Source of the DNA: Anaerolineaceae bacterium UBA4799
Lineage (GTDB): Bacteria > Chloroflexota > Anaerolineae > Anaerolineales > Anaerolineaceae
Assembly (NCBI GenBank): GCA_002402725.1
Contig: DHGL01000009.1
Coordinates: 69,937-77,380, forward strand
DNA length: 7,444 nt
Reading direction: 5' to 3'
Both the position numbers and the translations under genes were made by a program. Shown in pieces: positions 1 through 5,600 of the stretch. The first letter of the stretch is position 1, and each line of letters starts with the position of its first letter. The notes beneath the pieces are model-generated. The model was not told the origin of the DNA. It was given only the letters and a program-made list of their open reading frames with translations, and ran no database searches.

Positions 1-487
1 ATTTCCTGCCGCGGAGCGCGGCGAGCGCACTTCTAATCGGGATCAACCATTGCACTTTCGAAAAAAACGCAATCAAGTACCTTTCAATACCCAAACCCAA
101 CCATACACGCTTACCATTTCTCCTGATCTCCAAAACGCAGCCCAATAGATTACCCGCTGGGATCCAACCATCTGTTCTATGAGGTATATTATCACCTTTG
201 ATGAAGACCGCGCCTGGTGCTACGCCCACAACGCGGTGTATCACAAGATGCCCGCCCGCCGGGTGCTTGAAGGCCACGACCATACCCAATCCCGCACCGC
301 GTTTATCTAGGGAGGAGATGGTGATCACATCACCGCTGCGGATGAACGGCGTCATACTGCTGCCGCGGGCTCTGAACCGGAACGAATCACCCTTTGCCAG
401 CACCGCCTGCATCAACTCCAACAGGTCAGTGCTGGAGATGGAAAAAGCCTGAGGTTCTGAGTCCGCCTCTTGTGCAATCACTTTCAA
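1..487 (-). CDS. S26-family signal-peptidase-like serine peptidase, Ser/His (S26B/SipW-like) type, 3' end cut by window edge
   Basis: The minus-strand frame is open from a TTG at 485-487 to position 1 with no stop, giving 162 residues of a partial protein. Counting from that start, the box RGSSMTPFIRSGD (residues 41-53) carries the expected nucleophile Ser44, followed by the Met typical of signal peptidases. LVIHRVVGV (81-89) puts His84 where bacterial type I enzymes have the catalytic Lys. KGDN (97-100) and Asp106 match the later conserved box. A Ser/His pair is known from archaeal, ER and SipW-type signal peptidases (S26B), which cut signal peptides at the outer membrane face; the exact substrate here is unknown. 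I see no N-terminal membrane segment. The C-terminal part (IERYLIAFFSKVQWLIPI, about 135-152) is hydrophobic/amphipathic and may touch the membrane. The TTG is chosen because GAGAG lies 6 nt upstream and an in-frame stop lies further up; GTG at 479-481 is the alternative. An S24 (LexA-type) peptidase is less likely because of the His. Confidence 0.8.
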   Translation of the reverse strand, partial: MKVIAQEADSEPQAFSISSTDLLELMQAVLAKGDSFRFRARGSSMTPFIRSGDVITISSLDKRGAGLGMVVAFKHPAGGHLVIHRVVGVAPGAVFIKGDNIPHRTDGWIPAGNLLGCVLEIRRNGKRVWLGLGIERYLIAFFSKVQWLIPIRSALAALRGRK

Positions 488-529
488 TTTAAACTCTCGA
501 TTTAAGAAATCTGTTAACCTGTAACCATG

Positions 530-558
530 ATTATAAGTTCATTAAGTAACTTTGCGAA
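530..558 (-). promoter_or_regulatory. Candidate sigma70-type promoter for the S26-like peptidase gene
   Basis: On the minus strand a perfect -10 box TATAAT (530-535) is preceded, after a 17-nt spacer, by TTCGCA (553-558, four of six matches to TTGACA). Transcription would begin near 523, giving a leader of about 36 nt before the TTG start. The -35 box lies inside the first half of the symmetric repeat element at 542-590, so a protein bound there should affect this promoter. Confidence 0.5.
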
Positions 559-590
559 TCGATTGCGAATCGATTTTCACATTTACTTAA
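542..590. promoter_or_regulatory. Symmetric operator-like element between divergent promoters
   Basis: This 49-bp stretch has two identical palindromes AATCGATT at 557-564 and 568-575, one helical turn apart, as part of an 11-bp tandem repeat (TGCGAATCGAT at 553-563 and 564-574). They are flanked by a perfect 8-bp inverted repeat, TTAAGTAA at 542-549 and TTACTTAA at 583-590. Both the inner pair and the outer pair are centred exactly on position 566. The 7-bp gaps between inner and outer boxes do not match each other. The element overlaps the -35 boxes of both divergent promoter candidates. A dimeric or tetrameric regulator acting on both genes is the natural reading, but that is inference. 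Confidence 0.5.
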
Positions 591-605
591 GCACCAATCT
601 ATGCT
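576..605 (+). promoter_or_regulatory. Candidate promoter for the lytic transglycosylase-like gene
   Basis: TTCACA (576-581, five of six matches to TTGACA) is followed after 18 nt by TATGCT (600-605, four of six matches to TATAAT). A second overlapping reading is TTTACT (582-587), 17 nt, TATTCT (605-610). Either would start transcription at about 612-618, downstream of the ATG at 601, which argues that translation begins at a later ATG (637). Confidence 0.35.
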
Positions 606-636
606 ATTCTTTCCCTTAAGAAAGACTCTTTTCAAC

Positions 637-2511
637 ATGCGTGGTCGAGGGGCGCTTTCATATTTAACAGGTAAAACTGTAATGCCAGTGTGCCTGATCG
701 CACTGGTGGTGTTGTTGATTGCCATCTCAGGTGAGGTTCAACCCGCCGCGGCGCAGGACGGTCCTGACCGGGTGACCTGGATTACCGTGGACGGCAGCGC
801 ATACGACTGGTGGTTGGCGCACTGGAGCGATAACTCCATTGCCTGCCAGTTCACACTTGACCACGAAGGCTCTCCCAATGAGTTGGAGATACAGAAGTTC
901 TGCGGTGACACGGTTCTTAACACCTGGCTCAACACCCCCCCCTGCACGGCCGGCGAAGCAGGTAAAGATGTCAGCTCGTGCAGTGGTCTGTACTTGCAAA
1001 ACACAGGTTCGACCATAACCTCAAAAGAGATCCAGGTCAACCTGCCGCCGCCCGCTGTATGGATCACTGTGAACGGTTTCGTTCTACCCGGTACGACCAA
1101 TAAATGGGAAGGACGACCTGAAATTGTACTCATCGGCGAGGAAAAAATCGCCAACGAATCCATCACGCGCATCAATGGTGTTTACGGCGGAACAGAATTC
1201 TCCTGCGATGGCAGCCAGTGTCCCCTGCCGGTATGGCAAACCGGAGACCAGGGTGTGACGCTGACCTTCTGGGGAGAATCCAGCTACGGCGATACCACCG
1301 AGGAATACACCGCTTTCATCAGGGTACTACCGTGGGCAGATATGCCGGCCGAAAACGCCGGCGCGCCAACGCGTTCAGGTTTTTTCGTGGATATTATCAG
1401 TTCTCAATGGCAGGCACAGGAATCGTCCTCCTGCGCGGCTATGTGGCAATCCTTCCCCTCCGTGGAAGGGCTGCCAGGCTGGCTGAAAAACCCCGCTGAT
1501 AGTTCCGGCCTATCTACTTCACTGCCGCTGCATTACCTGGCTGCCATGCTCATTCAAAACGGTGTGGTGGACGCAAGCCAGTGTCCGGGCGGCGGGCTGG
1601 ATTACTACGCCTCTGCCAACCAGTGCGGCATGGAAACCGCCAGGGAGGCGGTTACCGAGTGGCAAAACCAGTTCGATGATGAGATTATCCGTACTTCAAA
1701 TGAGACCGGCATTCCTTCATTACTATTGAAGAATATTTTCGCCCACGAAAGTCAGCTCTGGCCCGGCATCTACCACGACGTGGAAGAAGTCGGGCTCGGT
1801 CAACTCACTGAAGACGGCGCGGAAGCCGCCCTGTTGTGGAACCCTGATTTCTATACGCAGTTCTGCCCCCTCGTGCTCTACGAAGATACCTGCGCGCTGG
1901 GATATGGCAATCTCACGCAAAACCAGCAGGCGACTCTGCGCGGGGCGCTGGTAAAAAAAGCCAACGCCACCTGCGCTGATTGCGAATTGGGTATCGACCT
2001 GACGCAGGCGAATTTCAGTGTGGAAATCTTCGGCGAAACGATCGTGGGTAATTGCGCCCAGGTGGACCGCATGCTGTATAACCTAACCGGCGCATCTTCA
2101 GGCGCGGTCGCCTCGCACGATGACTTGTGGCGCTACACGTTGGTGAACTACAACGCCGGTCCTGGCTGCCTGTGGAATGCCATGAACCGCACCTGGGAAG
2201 CCGGTGACCAGTTGGATTGGTTGCACGTGGCTGCCAACCTCGAAGGCGGTTGCCGGGCGGCGGTGGATTATGTGTTGGATATCTCCGGTGGAGACACCAA
2301 CCCTGTGACGGCCTTCTCCACCGCGTTGCCCAGCCCAACCCCCACACCCACCAGAGTTAGGGCAACCGCCAGGCCAACCTTTACGACCACCCCCACCATT
2401 ACCACCACCCCTGGCACTGCTACAGCCACTGGCAGCATCACCCCCACCCTCACCAGCACCATCACCCCCACTCCCACCAAGACCAACGCCTGGGGACGGG
2501 AGAACGAATAA
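637..2511 (+). CDS. Exported cysteine-rich lytic-transglycosylase-like protein with Pro/Thr-rich tail
   Basis: The ORF can start at 601, 637 or 682. I prefer 637 because the promoter candidates overlap 601 and because this start gives a signal peptide with a basic N-region (RGR, K), a hydrophobic core (CLIALVVLLIAI) and a PAAA|QDG cleavage site; the start at 682 would lack positive charge. Residues below are numbered from 601. Residues 57-300 form an unrecognised, probably beta-rich region with two WITV-G starts (60-65 and 154-159). About 340-540 is a lysozyme-fold SLT domain: HES at 382-384 with probable catalytic Glu383, GLGQLT at 398-403 and VNYNAGPG at 515-522. In known SLT enzymes these motifs cleave the MurNAc-GlcNAc bond of peptidoglycan with 1,6-anhydro product. 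The gap between Glu383 and the YN motif is longer than usual and holds a Cys-rich insertion. The mature part has 16 cysteines, an even number that suggests disulfides outside the cytoplasm. From 577 on it is a Pro/Thr tail with no following domain. It is convergent with the giant surface protein gene and divergent from the peptidase gene. Confidence 0.82.
   Translation: MRGRGALSYLTGKTVMPVCLIALVVLLIAISGEVQPAAAQDGPDRVTWITVDGSAYDWWLAHWSDNSIACQFTLDHEGSPNELEIQKFCGDTVLNTWLNTPPCTAGEAGKDVSSCSGLYLQNTGSTITSKEIQVNLPPPAVWITVNGFVLPGTTNKWEGRPEIVLIGEEKIANESITRINGVYGGTEFSCDGSQCPLPVWQTGDQGVTLTFWGESSYGDTTEEYTAFIRVLPWADMPAENAGAPTRSGFFVDIISSQWQAQESSSCAAMWQSFPSVEGLPGWLKNPADSSGLSTSLPLHYLAAMLIQNGVVDASQCPGGGLDYYASANQCGMETAREAVTEWQNQFDDEIIRTSNETGIPSLLLKNIFAHESQLWPGIYHDVEEVGLGQLTEDGAEAALLWNPDFYTQFCPLVLYEDTCALGYGNLTQNQQATLRGALVKKANATCADCELGIDLTQANFSVEIFGETIVGNCAQVDRMLYNLTGASSGAVASHDDLWRYTLVNYNAGPGCLWNAMNRTWEAGDQLDWLHVAANLEGGCRAAVDYVLDISGGDTNPVTAFSTALPSPTPTPTRVRATARPTFTTTPTITTTPGTATATGSITPTLTSTITPTPTKTNAWGRENE
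2329..2487 (+). repeat. Low-complexity Pro/Thr-coding tract
   Basis: A C-rich, imperfectly repetitive tract (CCCACC, ACCACC, ACCCCC units) encodes the tail of the lytic transglycosylase-like protein, with elements such as PSPTPTPT and TTTPTITTTP. Such tails are common in exported Chloroflexota proteins as flexible spacers or wall-spanning stretches and may be O-glycosylated. Here the tract ends in NAWGRENE and the stop, so it does not join two domains. The antisense reading frames through it (Val/Gly-rich) are by-products of composition. Confidence 0.75.
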
Positions 2512-2658
2512 AACTGCTATACCATTCAATCACAAAGCCGCCAGAAGATCCAGGTCGAATAAATAACGATTCGTGAAAAATCAAAGAGTCCAAACCATCA
2601 TTTACTGGTTGGACTCTCATTCGATGTAACCTTAATAGGTCTTTAGTCTACACCACCT
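2512..2658. other. Convergent intergenic region, no gene seen
   Basis: The 147 bp between the stop of the plus-strand gene and the stop of the minus-strand gene hold one clear hairpin (2585-2617) and no credible coding frame. A weak CGAAT/ATTCG pair near 2556-2573 is too short to count. Confidence 0.6.
2575..2617 (-). terminator. Rho-independent terminator of the giant surface protein gene, possibly bidirectional
   Basis: A 12-bp stem pairs AGAGTCCAAACCA (2585-2597, one bulged A) with TGGTTGGACTCT (2606-2617) around an 8-nt loop. Read on the minus strand the stem is followed by TTTGATTTTT (complement of 2576-2585), a proper T-rich tail about 40 nt after the TAA at 2659-2661. On the plus strand the tail is poor (CATTCG), so termination of the transglycosylase gene here would be weaker. 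Confidence 0.75.
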
Positions 2659-5600
2659 TTATGGTGCCTTCAGTGTGAAATATCTCGCCGCGCTCCAGGC
2701 TCCCGGATTGCCAAGGTAGTTAATTGCTCGTATCCGCCAGTAATACCTGGTTGGAATCGTAAGCCCAACCTCAATTTGCATTGTGGTTTCCGGACCATCT
2801 GTGAATTTTTCTTTTATCTCCGGGCTGGTGAAATAACTGCTGTTATCCACCTGGACCTCATAGCGCGCGGCTCCCGCCGCCGCGTTCCAGCTCAAGTCCA
2901 CAGGTAGGCTGATAGATTGTACCAATCCGTTCGCCGGGCTCGCCAGTACGGGCGCTGGCGGCAGGATTACCAGTTCCCGCCAGGGCGATTCGCTGCTGCC
3001 AGCCGCGCTGTAAACACGCAAGCGCCACTGGTATTTGCCCGGGTCCAGCGCCTTGATATTGGGGATGGTGTGGCTAGTCACTACTCCCAGGTACACAGTG
3101 TACTCGTGTGTGGCAGTGTTGCCGATCTCCACCACCGGCACCACCTCCAGTAGATACCCTTTCGCGCTGCTCACCGCGTACCAGGAGAAGGCGGGGGTGG
3201 TGTCCGCGGTGGTCGCGGCGAATTTGGGCAGGTTCTGGAAGGTGACGGTGAACGCCCGCGTCTCACTCCAGGGTGATTCGTTCCCCGCAGCGTCGATGGC
3301 TTTGGCGCACCAGTGATAACCATCATCGTAAGGTAACACCTGAGCTGCCGGTACTGACCAACTGGTGGTGGTCACATCAGGGCTGACGAATCCATCGTTC
3401 GTCTCACAGTTCCCTTCCTGGTACACCGTAAAGCGGTACCACTTTGCCTGTGCCAGCGCGTTCACTGAAAGCGCAGGGGTGGTGTCATATGTGTAAGCGC
3501 CGTTGGCTGGCAACTTCAACACCGGTGCTGTAGCAGGCGCAGTCCGGTCCACCGTGAAGTAGCGGTAGGAGCTCCATGAGCCAATCACTGCTGGCGCTGC
3601 TGAGTTCACCGCACGTACTTTCCAGTAATACCGTGCCTCCAGCAGAGGGCTTTCAGTGAGGGGGTATTCATCAACGGGAATACGGAAGCTCGTTTCCGAC
3701 CCATCTGTTGACCATGTTTGCTTATTGGCAGTATTGAAATAGATGCTTGTGTCTGCAAAGATCTCGTAATGATGCGCGTAAGCCACCGGTTTCCAGCTTA
3801 ACACAATATCCGTTTTCCCATCATTGACGAAGTACCCGCTCGCAGGTGACACCAACACCGGCGCGGCTGGTTTCAGCGGAGTAACAGTGACCGTCCTGAC
3901 CTCACTCTCTTCTGATACATTCCCCGCCAGGTCTGTCGCGATCACCTTCCACTGATACTCGCCCTCCATCGGTTTCGTCTGGTTGATGCCGTTGATCAAT
4001 TCGGTCGGCCTATGGTACAGGACTGTTAATAATGGTTTGTTATAGAACGGTTCATAAATCTCACCATTCTTCTTTTCGATCACCAGTTCATAGTACTTCG
4101 CTCCAGCCGCCGCCTTCCAGCTGAAAGTCGGCGAGCCAAAAACAGTCCCACCATCAGCAGGCAGGCTTAGCATGGGTGAAGGTAATACCGGCGCGCTCCG
4201 ATCTACTGTGAAGTAGCGGTAGGCGCTCCATGAGCCAATCACTGCTGGAACTGCTGAGTTCACCGCCTGCACCCTCCAGTAGTATTTGGTATTGTTTTCA
4301 AGTAATCCGTCAGGTATGGTGAAGGTCGCCTCACCAACTGACACGGGGTATCCAGATACCGGCGTGGTGAATAACGAGCTGTCATCCACGCTGATAGAGT
4401 AACTGGCCGCGTACGCCACGGGTTTCCAGGTCAGCACAATATCTGTGTCTGCTTTTCCATCGTTGATGAAAGCCCCAGACAGCGGCGACAGCAGCACTGG
4501 CGCGGCTGGTTTCAGCGGAGTGACTGTAACGGTCCACCATGGCGAACTCTCGCTCAGGTTCCCCGCCAGGTCTGTCGCGATCACCTTCCACTGATACTCG
4601 CCTTCCATCGGTTTCGTCTGGTTGATGCCGTTGATCAATTCGGTCGGCCTATGGTACAGGACTGTTAATAATGGTTTGTTATAGAACGGTTCATAAATCT
4701 CACCATTCTTCTTTTCGATCACCAGTTCATAGTACTTCGTCCCGGCTGCCGCCTTCCAACTGAAAGTTGGCGTGCCGTTGGCAGTTCCACCATTCACGGG
4801 TAGACTCAATAATGGGGCCAACTGGGTGGTGTCCACAATGACCGAGCGGACAGCGCTCCATGCGCTTTTGTTACCCAGGTAATCCAGCGCACGGACTTTC
4901 CAGTAATACCTGCCATCATTCAATTTGCTGAAATCAAGCGGCAGCATGGAGATGGTTCCCTCTCCCAATGTGTGGGCGCTCGCGCTTACTTCCGCGCTGT
5001 ACTCACGGGAGGTGAAGTAACTGCTGTTATCGACCCACACTTCGTATGTTGCCGCGCCGTCCGGCTGGTTCCACTCAAGTACGGGTTTGTTAACCTTGAC
5101 ATACGCGCCGTTCGCCGGGCTGGCAAGCAGCGGCACTCCGGGCAGGATGACCAGCCGCCGCCACGGGCTCCATTGGGTAATAGCAGGCGAGTAAACCTTA
5201 ACGCGCCACTGGTACACACCTGCGTCCAGCGCCTTGATGTTGGGCACGGTATGACCCGTGACCGCGCCAAGCGACACAAAGTAAGACTGGCTGGCCGGAT
5301 TGTTTTCCTCCACCACCGGTTCCAATTCAAGCTCGTAGCCTGCCGCGCCGGGCACCGCGTACCAGCTGAAGGAAGGCGTGGTATCCGCGGTAACAGCAGC
5401 AGGTTTGGGCAGGTTCTGGAAGGTGATGGTCAGCGGCCGCGCTTCTGATTCCGACCACGGCGATTCATTCCCCGCCGCGTCGATAGACTGCGCGCACCAA
5501 CTGTAGGTATCCCCGTACACCAGCGCGGGAGTCATCGCCGTCCAGCTGGTCAGTGCCAGGTTGCCGCTGGTGAGCACAATTTCATTCTCGCAATTTGTGC

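Noticed and set aside
12..26. GC-rich hairpin (GCCGCG/CGCGGC)
   Set aside because: It lies within the open peptidase frame and has no T-tract on either strand, so it is not supported as a terminator.
61..67. Run of seven A (seven T in the coding sense of the peptidase)
   Set aside because: It could be a slippage site, but the frame reads through normally and continues with plausible residues, so no frameshift is needed.
198..452. Plus-strand ORF of 84 codons
   Set aside because: It lies antisense to the S26-like peptidase, whose motifs (GSSM, HRV, KGDN) are clear; the plus frame has no recognisable content.
601..636. ATG at 601 as start of the transglycosylase-like gene
   Set aside because: No ribosome binding site precedes it, and the likely -10 boxes overlap it; the ATG at 637 gives a better signal peptide. 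The choice is not certain.
738..1175. Minus-strand ORFs inside the transglycosylase-like gene (also 727-999, 1723-1920, 2015-2347, 2098-2529, 2268-2486)
   Set aside because: All are antisense to a convincing exported protein; those over 2268-2529 arise from the Pro/Thr-coding repeats and are Gly/Val-rich artefacts.
3541..4740. Repeats considered as a CRISPR array or mobile element
   Set aside because: The repeats are long, in frame and protein-coding with a 639-bp period; there are no short regular spacers, transposase or terminal inverted repeats.
4972..5448. Plus-strand ORF of 158 codons and other ORFs inside the giant gene (2917-3316, 4382-4591, 4986-5330, 5697-5930, 6806-7177)
   Set aside because: They are shadows of the repetitive minus-strand gene; similar shadows appear over repeated modules, as expected from repetition alone.
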